The notes under the pieces were generated by a model that was given only the letters and a program-made list of their open reading frames with translations, was not told the origin of the DNA and made no database searches. The translations under genes were made by a program, and so were the position numbers. A DNA stretch of 64,000 nucleotides from Clostridia bacterium (GTDB lineage Bacteria > Bacillota > Clostridia > Lachnospirales > Lachnospiraceae): positions 318,733 through 382,732 of the forward strand of contig CAJTAK010000005.1 of assembly GCA_910574255.1 (NCBI GenBank). The letters are read 5' to 3'. Numbering within the stretch: position 1 is the stretch's first letter; every line of letters starts with the position of its first letter. Below, piece after piece: positions 51,654 through 61,108 of the stretch.

Positions 51654-52076
51654 ATGGTTATAAAAACATCAGATTTTTTTAAAGCACTGATAGATCATAA
51701 TGAGACAGGAGGCAGTTATCAGATTCACTTGAACAGTGATTGTCTTGAGGAGAAAAGCGCAAAAAATACAGGTATTGAAATAGGTGATCTATATTTCACA
51801 GAATGCAGTGCAATAAAAGACCATACATTATTATGTTTTGGGAATTTGGGCAAGAAACCTATAGATAAATCAGAGGATGGTACAAACTTATATCCTGTAG
51901 AAATCAATTCTAATATGTTCATTAATATTAGCAAAATTGAATCTGTTGAGGATGTAGAGGATTTTCAGGATTGGTTCTATCTGCCGTCAAAAAGAGTGAT
52001 CAATGTCTATATGCTGCCTGAGAATGATGATTTTGATGGGAATAGGAATGTTGTCACTGTCGGATTTGTGGAATAA
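51654..52076 (+). CDS. Hypothetical protein, 140 aa
   Basis: Acidic alpha/beta protein; MVIKTSDFFKALIDHNETGG onwards, ending in TVGFVE. AAAGGAGAATACAT before ATG 51654. Not assigned. Confidence 0.5.
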   Translation: MVIKTSDFFKALIDHNETGGSYQIHLNSDCLEEKSAKNTGIEIGDLYFTECSAIKDHTLLCFGNLGKKPIDKSEDGTNLYPVEINSNMFINISKIESVEDVEDFQDWFYLPSKRVINVYMLPENDDFDGNRNVVTVGFVE

Positions 52077-52167
52077 GATTTTGGACAGACGGTGTATTTG
52101 CTGATATGCCGCCTGTAAAAAAGAGAAGAGATAGAGAGAACATTATTATTTTTAGAGGAGAAATAGT

Positions 52168-52533
52168 ATGGGATTAACAAGGGAAAGAATCAAACAAATA
52201 GTAGAAGATTTCTTTGGAGAACATGAAGAAAAGGAATTAATTGTAACGGTATCATTAGATTCAAGTAACAGGAAAGCAATTTGTAATTTCCATATTGCTT
52301 CAGAGATATATGAGATAGTAGAAGATTCAACAAAAACAGAATTGATCATCAGTAATTATACTTCACCATTGGTATCATTAATACCTGATGATGTAACAAT
52401 CAGATATGAAGAAGTTGTAAATTGTGAGTCTACTGTCAGAACAGGCGAAACAGAAGATGATATTTTAGCGGATGTATTGGAAGTTACATTTAAGAATGGT
52501 ACAGTTTTGGAGCTTGGATTTTTGAAGATTTAA
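52168..52533 (+). CDS. Hypothetical protein, 121 aa
   Basis: Beta-rich, acidic; MGLTRERIKQIVEDFFGEHE onwards. AGAGGAG before ATG 52168. Not assigned. Confidence 0.5.
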   Translation: MGLTRERIKQIVEDFFGEHEEKELIVTVSLDSSNRKAICNFHIASEIYEIVEDSTKTELIISNYTSPLVSLIPDDVTIRYEEVVNCESTVRTGETEDDILADVLEVTFKNGTVLELGFLKI

Positions 52534-52647
52534 TGTCAATATTGGCAGATCATGATTGGTTTCATGGTTTGCCAATTATAAGAATTATACATGAGCATAT
52601 CAAGATTTTGTCAGTATTTTTTAGACTAAATAAGGAGAAATAATTAC

Positions 52648-53028
52648 ATGAGCAAACGAATTGTAGATATATCAAATTTAGTAGAAGCAATCAAAAACAA
52701 TATGATTTCAATAGTAAGTGTAGAGAATAAGACTAAAATCAGCGTTGATATAACTGAAACGAATCAGATTACACCTGAAAAATTTGCAGAATCAATTCAG
52801 TTTTTAAATAAAACAATATTCAAAGATGCAATTGATTTCTATTATGAGTTTACAGACAAAAATAGTGTTCTTATTGAGTGTACAATGAAAACTCTATATT
52901 TCGATGAACATATTTATGTAGAGTGTGTTATTGCTAATGGCATTTCAATAGATGATGTTGAGAAGAAGTTTAGAGAAACTATTTTTGATAGGATGGATAA
53001 GAAATTAGCAATGAGTATTGATAAATGA
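52648..53028 (+). CDS. Hypothetical protein, 126 aa
   Basis: MSKRIVDISNLVEAIKNNMI onwards; alternating strands and helices, Asp/Glu-rich. AAGGAG before ATG 52648. Not assigned. Confidence 0.5.
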   Translation: MSKRIVDISNLVEAIKNNMISIVSVENKTKISVDITETNQITPEKFAESIQFLNKTIFKDAIDFYYEFTDKNSVLIECTMKTLYFDEHIYVECVIANGISIDDVEKKFRETIFDRMDKKLAMSIDK

Positions 53029-53148
53029 GAAATGTTTGTAAGAGTAACCATAAACAATAAAAAAGTTATTTATGGAGTGACATATGTAGCGTAGCGGAAT
53101 ATGGCACGGAATATGTCTGTCTTTATAAATAGGTTTTATCTTTATTCA

Positions 53149-53230
53149 GTTCAGCAAGTGGGGGTAAAAACCTACTTTGCTGAACGACCTTTTGGGATTA
53201 GATAGGGGATGAAACCTACTTTGCTGAACG
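53149..53230 (+). repeat. Direct and inverted repeats upstream of second Rep-like gene
   Basis: AAACCTACTTTGCTGAACG occurs at 53168-53186 and 53212-53230 (44 bp apart). GTTCAGCAAGT at 53149-53159 is their inverse and can form a hairpin with the first copy. Likely operator, iteron or attenuator for the downstream initiator-like gene. Confidence 0.6.
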
Positions 53231-53258
53231 CTCGTAAACGGAAGAAGGAGGAATTAAT

Positions 53259-54068
53259 ATCAAAAAAACAGAGTATTTTACACGGTTCCCGAATGAGTAT
53301 ATACAGGGAAATATTAAAACAAAATTTGGAGTAAGCAGAAAATTTTATATTATGTATATCCTGATAGACAAATATCGTTCCTATGAGGATTACAGTTGGA
53401 TTACTATTCGTAAAGTATTAAATTTTTATGGATATAAAACACATAAGAGAAAACCGAAAGCAGTTGGTGAAATACGAGATATTCTGGAATATATGATTAA
53501 TAACAAAATGATTGAAATAGCACAGGATTTAGATGCAGCATCATATGATACAGCTATTGAAATCAAAATAATTCCAGAAAATTTCGACTCAACTGAAAAA
53601 TTCGGCAAACTTACCTCATCCCAATTTGACACAATCATGATGGCAGATACGTCATTAAACAGAGAAAGTATACTTATGGCATTCCTTTATATCAATTCAT
53701 ACATAGGTTGTCGTAGCAGGAATAATGATGGATCAGAGCTACCTAATGCTAAAGATTATCCTGAAGCATTCTTCAGAAGCATAGAAAATATGGCTAAAGA
53801 ACTTTCAATGTCGAAAGATACAATCAATAAGTGCATTGATTATCTGACTACATCTACTGATGATATACCTGCTTTACTGGTAAAAAGAGAGGTAGGCAGT
53901 ATACAGAAAGATGTAAATAAGCCTCCGCAAAATGTTCCTAATATCTATGTACTGAATAAAGAAGGATATAAACAGGAAATTGAATGGGCGATGAATAAGA
54001 TGCTTGAGGTTTATGGTGTTAAAGAGTTTTTACCTATGAAGAGTGGGAATTATAGGTTTAGTGATTGA
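53259..54068 (+). CDS. Second winged-helix Rep-like protein, apparent ATC start
   Basis: About 269 residues. Coding sequence extends well upstream of the first ATG (53352): KKTEYFTRFPNEYIQGNIKT is in frame, and GAAGGAGG ends 7 bp before an ATC at 53259; no ATG, GTG or TTG is available there. Two helix-turn-helix units are visible (about 30-95; and 165-215 with NMAKELSMSKDTINKCIDYL). The architecture parallels the 24.9 kb Rep-like protein. A poor start codon would keep the initiator scarce. Alternative: truncation from ATG 53352, which lacks a ribosome binding site. Confidence 0.6.
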   Translation: MKKTEYFTRFPNEYIQGNIKTKFGVSRKFYIMYILIDKYRSYEDYSWITIRKVLNFYGYKTHKRKPKAVGEIRDILEYMINNKMIEIAQDLDAASYDTAIEIKIIPENFDSTEKFGKLTSSQFDTIMMADTSLNRESILMAFLYINSYIGCRSRNNDGSELPNAKDYPEAFFRSIENMAKELSMSKDTINKCIDYLTTSTDDIPALLVKREVGSIQKDVNKPPQNVPNIYVLNKEGYKQEIEWAMNKMLEVYGVKEFLPMKSGNYRFSD

Positions 54069-54194
54069 GAAAGTTTTCCCCAGATTTGGGGAAATGCTGA
54101 AAATAGAGGTATGCATCCGATGTAGATCTTGAAAATTTAACTGTTCAGTTTGAACAATTGAAAAGCAACTATGGATGAAAAGGAGAGCTTCAAA

Positions 54195-54518
54195 ATGACC
54201 AGAGAAACAATTATACAAAATATTATGACCAATTATGGTAAATACGGAATCACGCCAGATATGATAAATGAGGTTATAGACGCAGGATTAGAAGGTGGAA
54301 TGTCCTATGACATGATTTATCTTGATACTTGCAGAAGGATTTCTGAAATAACAGGTGAAGAGTTTGTATGTACAGCTTCAGATATGGCGAGGGCTATGGG
54401 TGTTAGTGAGGATGAAATGACACGAATGATTGAGGAAGCCAGAGAGGAATTGATTGAAGCTGGTGAAGATCCGGATGAATATTTTAAGGAAGTTCAGAGC
54501 ACAAGGTTTATGATGTAG
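54195..54518 (+). CDS. Hypothetical helical protein, 107 aa
   Basis: MTRETIIQNIMTNYGKYGIT then MINEVIDAGLEGGMSYDMIY. Low-complexity, helical and acidic; AAGGAGAGC before ATG 54195. A DNA- or protein-binding role is guessed from ASDMARAMGVSEDEMTRMIE (HTH-like). Confidence 0.5.
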   Translation: MTRETIIQNIMTNYGKYGITPDMINEVIDAGLEGGMSYDMIYLDTCRRISEITGEEFVCTASDMARAMGVSEDEMTRMIEEAREELIEAGEDPDEYFKEVQSTRFMM

Positions 54519-54648
54519 AAGAAAGATAATATATGGTCTGTCAGTCAGACGGGTAAAGAGAATTACAAGGGTATTCCTTATCTCTGCCATTGATTTTGTA
54601 GCGGTTGGTTTAAACAAAGTGGTTTGAAGGTAAAGGAGAAATAAGTAA

Positions 54649-55584
54649 ATGTCATTAAAACAGGAATGTATAAATATCATAAATCTTATAATTGAGCCAT
54701 TAAAGAAAGACGAATATGATTTATATGAGATAGAAACGGATTCTATAAGGGATATTTGCGAATTGTCAGGTGAAGATGTTACATACGGAGAGTGTTTTGA
54801 TTGTGAGCATTACGGTGATTGTACATATAAGAAACGTGTAAAAGTAGATGTGTCATTTTGGGATTATGCAGATTTCCAGAGAAACTATGTTTTTGCAAAG
54901 AAGCCATCTGTGAGTAAAGGAATCTGTTACATAAGCAATCGTAAGCGGCTTATGGATGAAATGTCTCAATTTAAGAAAGAGATAGAGATATATAAAGATT
55001 ACTATGCCGAGTTTGGTGAGAAATACAGTGACTTCATGAAGTATGCAAAAGAATTTGGTGAGAAGTTAAGGCAAGAATACAGTTTCTTTGAAAATATGAA
55101 CACAGATATTTTGCCAATTGTTTTTCATACTGATTTTGCAAAGGATAATGAAGGTAAAACGGATTATGAGACAAAGGGTAATTTTGTTAGTAGAGGCAAG
55201 CAGAATATGATTAATACATACTACTGCATGGAGGATATAGAAAGAACCAAACAAAATATACGGCATGAATTATTGCATTACTTTCTGTATATGAGTGATA
55301 TGAAATATTCGGACGATAATGCCATTTTCCATTATTTATGTGGTATATATGATGCTCATGCTTATAAGGAAATGGGAGAGGAAGAACAAGGTTTATATGA
55401 TAAATTGATTTTTGTTATTCCTGAATTAGAAAAGAAGTGTAAGGAATTGAATTGTAAAGATGGTGCTTTTAATGCTAATCGTGACGTTGTTTTGATAGCT
55501 GTAGGGAATGATAGGGAAGATTTTTCTAATAAGGAATTATTTGATTATGGGATGAAATTATTAAATATGACTGTGAAAGAGTAA
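54649..55584 (+). CDS. Putative zinc metallopeptidase-like protein
   Basis: 311 residues. RHELLHYFLYM is an HExxH motif (about residue 205), and an upstream CFDCEHYGDC cysteine cluster (about residue 49) may bind another metal. The remainder is helical. Similar HExxH proteins occur in accessory elements as peptidases or as SprT-like DNA-protein crosslink proteases, but the family is not recognised. AAAGGAGAAATAAGT before ATG 54649. Confidence 0.5.
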   Translation: MSLKQECINIINLIIEPLKKDEYDLYEIETDSIRDICELSGEDVTYGECFDCEHYGDCTYKKRVKVDVSFWDYADFQRNYVFAKKPSVSKGICYISNRKRLMDEMSQFKKEIEIYKDYYAEFGEKYSDFMKYAKEFGEKLRQEYSFFENMNTDILPIVFHTDFAKDNEGKTDYETKGNFVSRGKQNMINTYYCMEDIERTKQNIRHELLHYFLYMSDMKYSDDNAIFHYLCGIYDAHAYKEMGEEEQGLYDKLIFVIPELEKKCKELNCKDGAFNANRDVVLIAVGNDREDFSNKELFDYGMKLLNMTVKE

Positions 55585-55671
55585 GAGTGATTTGAGAAAA
55601 AATGTGCCTTTGAGTGTGGGAGGTCAAAGGCACCAGCAGGGTATTAATAAAAAATAAAAGTTGAAAAGAAA

Positions 55672-56478
55672 TCAGCTTTGATTAAGTATTACAAAACTAT
55701 AATAATCCATTCCGAATTTTGTTAATCGTAGAATATCAAAACCGTTAATATTACATATTGCTTTTTCTACAATTCCGTTTTGAAGGAAGAAATTTGCATA
55801 ATAATCAAAATCATGTGGGCTATAGATTTCAGAAATTCCTTCGATAAAGTATCTAATATTCATTGTTAGATATTTATTAGCATCTATGGGTTCGTCATTA
55901 TGAATATAGAGTATTGTTTTTTTAAAAACGGTATATAATGATTTAAAATCAATTGTTTTTTGGATATCACCTCTGGTCCATCCGACTAAATCAAAATCAT
56001 TTATAAATTCATTAAGAGTTGTATGTATAGCAATTTTGATATCTTTACAATCATCAACCATACGAATGATTTTTGACATAATCAAAGATTTAAAAGTTTG
56101 GTATTTATCAGGTGCTTTTCGTTCCATAACATCAGACAATCCAAGCTGCTTGATTTTAGTTTCCAAAAAGGAATCGCTTAACACGACTGCAAAAACAGGG
56201 ATATCTTTGGAAATAGCATATTCATATTCAAGTTGTGTATAACTTTTGCCAGATTTGGATTCAACAGAACCATAACGCCCACCCAAAATAAGCATATAAA
56301 CATCAGATTCATCAATCCACTTGTAGATTGTTTTTAGCTGAGATTCATTACCAGCTTTAAATAATTCCATACCAGCCGGAATATGACCAGCATCAAGAAT
56401 AGCTTGTACGGCAGCTTGACGTTCCTCGATAAGATCGGTATATGTAGATGAAACGAAAACCTGTAATTTTTTATTCAT
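55672..56478 (-). CDS. DUF4062-family protein 1
   Basis: 268 residues. The N-terminal ~150 residues match DUF4062: VFVSSTYTDLIEERQAA, DAGHIPAGMELF, MLILGGRYGSV, YTQLEYEYA. DUF4062 is an alpha/beta domain common at the start of NLR-type defence and signalling proteins, but this protein has no NTPase module. The C-terminal 120 residues are helical and winged-helix-like. It is divergent to the second copy at 56791. Confidence 0.85.
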   Translation of the reverse strand: MNKKLQVFVSSTYTDLIEERQAAVQAILDAGHIPAGMELFKAGNESQLKTIYKWIDESDVYMLILGGRYGSVESKSGKSYTQLEYEYAISKDIPVFAVVLSDSFLETKIKQLGLSDVMERKAPDKYQTFKSLIMSKIIRMVDDCKDIKIAIHTTLNEFINDFDLVGWTRGDIQKTIDFKSLYTVFKKTILYIHNDEPIDANKYLTMNIRYFIEGISEIYSPHDFDYYANFFLQNGIVEKAICNINGFDILRLTKFGMDYYSFVILNQS

Positions 56479-56710
56479 TAATAATATCCCCTTTGTTGAT
56501 GATAGATAAATTATACTATGATTGTTTTATAAAGTGAATAGAGATTTAATTAAATAGTTAGTCAATGAAATTCCTCTTTCAATAGTTGTGCGATTATGCT
56601 TCATATTTGGTTCTGATTGTATAGTGTATAAAGGATTTTTGGGGTGATTTGGGACTTTTGAGGTGTGAGTGGGGAATTGGTAGGGTGTGGATTTAGAGGG
56701 GTGATTTGAA

Positions 56711-56760
56711 CGAATATTTGTTCTTTGACAATTGAATATTGATGGTTGAGAGTATATAAT
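56711..56760 (+). promoter_or_regulatory. Promoter with LexA-like box for DUF4062 protein 2
   Basis: TTGAAT (56732-56737), 17 bp, TATAAT (56755-56760). CGAATATTTGTTCT (56711-56724) just upstream differs at one position from CGAAC-N4-GTTCG-type boxes and resembles the 48151 site. Confidence 0.5.
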
Positions 56761-56790
56761 ATTCTTATCATAAAAGATGGGAGATATTAT

Positions 56791-57810
56791 ATGGATAAGC
56801 GTTATCAAGTGTTTGTTAGTTCCACATTTACAGATTTGAAAGAAGAAAGAAAAGCAATTATCGAAGGATTGTTAAATGCCAAATATATACCAGCAGGAAT
56901 GGAAATGTTTTCTGCTTCTAATGATGAGCAATTTAAGTATATTAAGAAGATTATAGATACTTGTGATTATTATGTGTTGATTGTTGGTGCAAGATATGGT
57001 TCGATTAATCCAAGTACAGGCAAGAGTTTTACAGAGCAAGAATATGATTATGCAGTTGAAAAGGGTATTCCTGTTTTAGCATTTCTTCATGATGATCCAT
57101 ATAACTTGCCAGTAGAAAAAAGAGACGATGAAAACCGTGAATTGCTAGAAAACTTTAGAGATAAAGCATTAGATGGCAGGATGTGTAAGATGTGGCATAC
57201 ATCGTCAGAACTAATATCATCAGTTATAATTAGTTTAGTTGAAGAAGTTGCTAATAATCCACAAATGGGATGGACAAGGGGGAGCATAGAGGATAGTGTT
57301 GAGCTTTTAACGCAGATTAACGAATTGAGAATTAAATTAGATGAAAAAGAAAAACAGATACATTCATTACAAAAGGCTTTAAAAGAATATACCGATATGC
57401 CGGATGATTTGGCATGTGGAAGAGATTACTATAAAATTGTAGGAATGAAAGAGGTATATAACGGGACTGATGGGTATGGCCATAAAAAATATAAAGACGA
57501 AAAAAGAGTAAAAGAAATGACTTGGGATGCAATATTTTCAGCTTTTGCACCATATTTGTTTTCATATGTGAATTATGAAAGTTTTTCAAGTGCATTAAAA
57601 AAAGGTATTAATTCAGTTATTGATAATGAATCATTTTTTGGAAGTATCAATGAGGATTGTATACAAACGATAAAGATTCAGCTAAATGCACTTGGATTGA
57701 TAGAGGTGGCTCCAAAGAAATCAACAGGAATGGGAGTTATTGAATTCATTAAACTTACAGAAAAAGGGAAAACATATTTACTCAAATTAAAATCAGTTAA
57801 AAAGGGTTAG
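56791..57810 (+). CDS. DUF4062-family protein 2
   Basis: 339 residues from ATG 56791 with GGGAGATATT upstream. DUF4062 N-terminus (VFVSSTFTDLKEERKAIIEG, KYIPAGMEMF, VLIVGARYGSI, FTEQEYDYAVEKGIPVLAFL), a coiled coil at ~195-225 (LRIKLDEKEKQIHSLQKALK), then a winged-helix-like end (IKIQLNALGLIEV). Divergent partner of the 55.7-56.5 kb gene; the pair may be a compact sensor or defence module. Function unproven. Confidence 0.85.
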   Translation: MDKRYQVFVSSTFTDLKEERKAIIEGLLNAKYIPAGMEMFSASNDEQFKYIKKIIDTCDYYVLIVGARYGSINPSTGKSFTEQEYDYAVEKGIPVLAFLHDDPYNLPVEKRDDENRELLENFRDKALDGRMCKMWHTSSELISSVIISLVEEVANNPQMGWTRGSIEDSVELLTQINELRIKLDEKEKQIHSLQKALKEYTDMPDDLACGRDYYKIVGMKEVYNGTDGYGHKKYKDEKRVKEMTWDAIFSAFAPYLFSYVNYESFSSALKKGINSVIDNESFFGSINEDCIQTIKIQLNALGLIEVAPKKSTGMGVIEFIKLTEKGKTYLLKLKSVKKG

Positions 57811-57862
57811 AGCAATGATATCAGCTATCAATAATAAAATGGTGGCTGGTATTTTTTTACCC

Positions 57863-58090
57863 TTGACAAACGAACATGCATTCGATATAATCGCAATATA
57901 GAACATAAGTTCGAAAAGTTACAACGATCTTTTGTATTGGTAGTACAATGGTTACAAACACTGGAACTATAAACACACAGATTTAGAAATTTATTAGTTT
58001 AAAAATTGCATAGAAGCCATACAGATTAGGAAGTATAGGTAAGCATATAAGCTTGGAGCAATAGAAGTGGTTTGCTCTAAGTTTTATTTT
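57863..58090 (+). ncRNA. SOS-type promoter and ~190 nt RNA (RNA-2)
   Basis: TTGACA (57863-57868), 17 bp, TATAAT (57886-57891). LexA-like boxes: CGAACATGCATTCG (57871-57884) in the spacer and AGAACATAAGTTCG (57900-57913) over the start site. The transcript ends at CTTGGAGCAA/TTGCTCTAAG (58052-58081) followed by TTTTATTTT. Only a 12-codon frame without a ribosome binding site is inside. Mirrors RNA-1. Confidence 0.65.
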
Positions 58091-58376
58091 GCCATGGAAT
58101 TTTTGCATTTTATGAGAAATTATATTTTCGGTATTGTGGAAATTATGGAATTTCTATTGGGTGTTATGTAAAAATTAAAATTTTTTGCTTTTTGATGAGA
58201 TTTTGCGGAAATTTCATAAAAGTTGGGAAATGAATGGAGAAGTAAAAAGGGAAAATAAAATAATAATTTTTTTCAATTCCTTAGAAAAATTGAAAAAATT
58301 TTATTATTTATACAGTGTAAGAAAAAAAGGAGAAATATGAAGTGGAAACAAAAAAGAAAAAAAGGAGACAAACATT
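58091..58376. other. AT-rich non-coding stretch
   Basis: About 286 bp of very AT-rich sequence without supported frames; may act as promoter spacer for the 58377 gene. Confidence 0.4.
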
Positions 58377-58799
58377 ATGAATAATTTGAAAGCAAACAGG
58401 GTTATTGCACTTAAACAGGTAGGAGTTAATAGGAAGGAGGTTGAAGAGTATCGTAAATCAAGTAGAGAGTATTTTGTGCAGTATAGAGGTAGAGAGTGCA
58501 AAGCAATAACACAAGAAATGTTATTAAAAGTAAACATTCTTGCGAACATACGTAGAAATATGGGAGTAGAAATTGCTGGCGTACTTTTTGAAGACAATTT
58601 CAATGTAACCTTTATTTTTTACGTTAACGATGATCCAAAGGATGCCTTTTATGAAAAGAACTGTTTTAGAAGTACATCTGATTTTGAAAAAGAAATGGAC
58701 AGACAGATTGCACCTAATTTTATACCAGATGTGGATGAACAGAAACATGTGATTTACAAGTGTGGGAATGAATTAGAAATTTATTCAGTTAATGAATAA
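58377..58799 (+). CDS. Hypothetical protein, 140 aa
   Basis: MNNLKANRVIALKQVGVNRK onwards; basic N-terminus, FIFYVNDDPKDAFYEKNCF middle, acidic tail. AAAGGAGACAAACATT before ATG 58377. Unknown. Confidence 0.5.
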   Translation: MNNLKANRVIALKQVGVNRKEVEEYRKSSREYFVQYRGRECKAITQEMLLKVNILANIRRNMGVEIAGVLFEDNFNVTFIFYVNDDPKDAFYEKNCFRSTSDFEKEMDRQIAPNFIPDVDEQKHVIYKCGNELEIYSVNE

Positions 58800-58927
58800 G
58801 TGGGAGAAGAGAAATATTACGGTAAATAATGATAGAAATTTCTATCTATATGGAAGATGAAAAAGAGAAGTAGATTGTAGTGAGTGGATTTTAAATTGCC
58901 ACTATAAAAATGGAGGATGGAAGTTAC

Positions 58928-60001
58928 ATGGAAAAAAGGAATCAAGTTTACAGTTTAGAAGAACTTATGGAACAAATGGGTAAAAAGAAGCTTTGTTTTG
59001 ATTATCCGATTCAAAGAGAATCCGGACAGTGGGATAAACAACAAAAGGCATTGCTTATTGATACAGTACTTAATGGGTATTTTATTCCAGATATTTATAT
59101 CATGAAAGAGGGAACCGAAGATTTTTCCCCTATGTCTGTTTTAGATGGAAAACAACGGCTTACAACTTTATATGAATTTTCAAAGGATGGTTTTGTGCTT
59201 CCGCAAGACATGGATGATGTAATTATAACTGATATTTCCTTTGATGATGAAAAAAATCCGGTCAAGGAAGAGAGAGCATATTCAGTATGTGGGAAAAAGT
59301 TTTCAAGTTTAGATCCTGAAGTGCAGAAAGTCTTTAATAAGTTTAGAGTGTCCGTTTCGCTATTAGCAGGATTTTCAGATGAACAGATTGAAGATCAGTT
59401 TTATCGTCTAAATAATGGATGTACTTTTACAAAATCACAAAAAGCGAATGTTCTGCTTGGCACTGAACTTGCAGGAAAAATAAAGGAATTGGAGCAGTGC
59501 GATTTTTTTGTAAACAGAGCGGTATTTGGTAATCTTCAAAGAAAGCGTGGGGAGGTTACAAATTGTATTTTGCAGTCTATGATGCTGATTTCTGGTTTTG
59601 AGTATAAGAGTTTTTCACCGAATGAAACATTACGGTTTGCGGAGCAATTAAATGAAAACCACGATTATGAATTAATAGATAGGACAAAAGATTTATTTGA
59701 TGAATTATTATGTGTCCTTCCGCCATATGACAAGGAACTGGACAAAAACTGCTTAAAAAAGATACATATTCCTATCTTAATTAAAAATCTGGATACTGTC
59801 CGTAAAATGAATATAACAGTTACAAATGATGAATATGAGGCATTTTTATTAGACTGGTTTACGGCGGGAATGGTATGTAGCAATTACATTGATTTTTGTG
59901 GACATGGTTCTACAGCAAAGGTAAAAGTTGAAGGAAGAATACAGGCAATGGAAGAGTCATTGAATGATTTTTTAGAGAACTTGCACAGGGGGTGTGAATG
60001 A
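58928..60001 (+). CDS. DUF262-family (ParB/GmrSD-like) protein 2
   Basis: 357 residues from ATG 58928 (GGAGG at 58912-58916). YPIQRESGQW (27-36) and VLDGKQRLTTLYEF (71-84; DGxQR) mark the DUF262 fold, as in the 35.8 kb paralogue. The second half (TKSQKANVLLGTEL... and helical stretch) resembles the N-terminal half of GmrSD but no DUF1524 HNH nuclease is attached. It overlaps the ParB-like gene by 4 bp. Confidence 0.8.
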   Translation: MEKRNQVYSLEELMEQMGKKKLCFDYPIQRESGQWDKQQKALLIDTVLNGYFIPDIYIMKEGTEDFSPMSVLDGKQRLTTLYEFSKDGFVLPQDMDDVIITDISFDDEKNPVKEERAYSVCGKKFSSLDPEVQKVFNKFRVSVSLLAGFSDEQIEDQFYRLNNGCTFTKSQKANVLLGTELAGKIKELEQCDFFVNRAVFGNLQRKRGEVTNCILQSMMLISGFEYKSFSPNETLRFAEQLNENHDYELIDRTKDLFDELLCVLPPYDKELDKNCLKKIHIPILIKNLDTVRKMNITVTNDEYEAFLLDWFTAGMVCSNYIDFCGHGSTAKVKVEGRIQAMEESLNDFLENLHRGCE

Positions 60002-61107
60002 TGGGAACTGATAAACAGTTTAGAATATTCCGGCTGACAGAACTTAAACCTCATCCAAGGAATACGGCAATCTATGGAAAAAAAGAAGATGATAAAACAT
60101 TTTCAGAATTAGTGAGCCTGATAAAAGAGCATGGATTGAGAACAAAGATCATTGTCAATGAGGATGGATTGATAATTTCAGGACATAGAAGATTTAAGGC
60201 ATTACAAGAACTTGGCTATGTTGAAATCGAGTGCGAAGTTCGCCATTATGATAATGAGATGGAAGAACTTAGGGATTTGGTTATCTGTAATTCAGGCCGC
60301 AGACAGAAAACAAGGGTTCAGCAGCTTAGGGAGGGCGAAGCTATTTATGAAGTTGAATCTTGGAAAGCAAATCAAAGAAGTGAGCTGAATTTAGTGCAAA
60401 ATGCCGATAGGGAACAAAGTTCCCACTCGAATAATGAGGAAAAGGGACGCACAAGAGATATTGTTGCCAAAATCATAAGTTGGGGATCAGGTGCTAAAAG
60501 TTCTGGAAAAGATTATAGCCTTGGAAGGTCTGCTTTAAAGGAAGCTGACCGTTTGCGAGAAGAAGGTAATGAGGATTTAGCAGATATTATTATCACACAG
60601 ATTAACAAGCGTGGAGCGCATGCTGCATATGAGTTGGCTTTCAAGGTGGATATTGAGAAACTGAATGATATAACAATGGCAGGATTAAGGTCAGGTCAGA
60701 TTAGCGGAAGGTCAAATTCTTTGCCTTTAAAACCAGAATTTAATAAAAACCAAAAAGAGAAGGGAAGAGCAGAGAAAGAAAAAACAGGAAAGCCAGTTAG
60801 TGCAGGTGTAGAGAATAAGCATAAAGAAACTACAATGGAAAGCATTGAAGAAGAGACTGTAAGGGAATATATTGCAAAAAGTCGTGGCGAGATTAAAATT
60901 GTTATCCCCGAAAAAGAAAAAGGTTATGTTTCGAAGACATATGAGGCGGCAATGACCGAATTTCGTAGAAAAACCGCACAGTGCATGACACATCAAAGGG
61001 AAATCCAGAAGATGGATGCAGAAGAAAAAATAAGGCTTAACCGGATTATGACAAAATTTATTGAGGACTTTGAAAAGGATAGAAATTATATTACGGGAGG
61101 AATGTAA
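59998..61107 (+). CDS. ParB-like protein
   Basis: 369 residues. The ParB N-terminal nuclease-like fold is LTELKPHPRNTAIYG, LIKEHGLRTKIIVNEDGLII and SGHRRFKALQELGY (61-74; box II GHRR). A central helical region (RTRDIVAKIISWGSGAKSSG...SALKEADRL) follows, and the C-terminal part is Lys/Glu-rich (~240-300). This resembles plasmid ParB-family regulators or nucleases. The ATGA overlap with the upstream gene suggests coupling. Since a TubZ system is present, this need not be a ParA-type partition protein. Confidence 0.8.
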   Translation: MMGTDKQFRIFRLTELKPHPRNTAIYGKKEDDKTFSELVSLIKEHGLRTKIIVNEDGLIISGHRRFKALQELGYVEIECEVRHYDNEMEELRDLVICNSGRRQKTRVQQLREGEAIYEVESWKANQRSELNLVQNADREQSSHSNNEEKGRTRDIVAKIISWGSGAKSSGKDYSLGRSALKEADRLREEGNEDLADIIITQINKRGAHAAYELAFKVDIEKLNDITMAGLRSGQISGRSNSLPLKPEFNKNQKEKGRAEKEKTGKPVSAGVENKHKETTMESIEEETVREYIAKSRGEIKIVIPEKEKGYVSKTYEAAMTEFRRKTAQCMTHQREIQKMDAEEKIRLNRIMTKFIEDFEKDRNYITGGM

Positions 61108-61108
61108 A

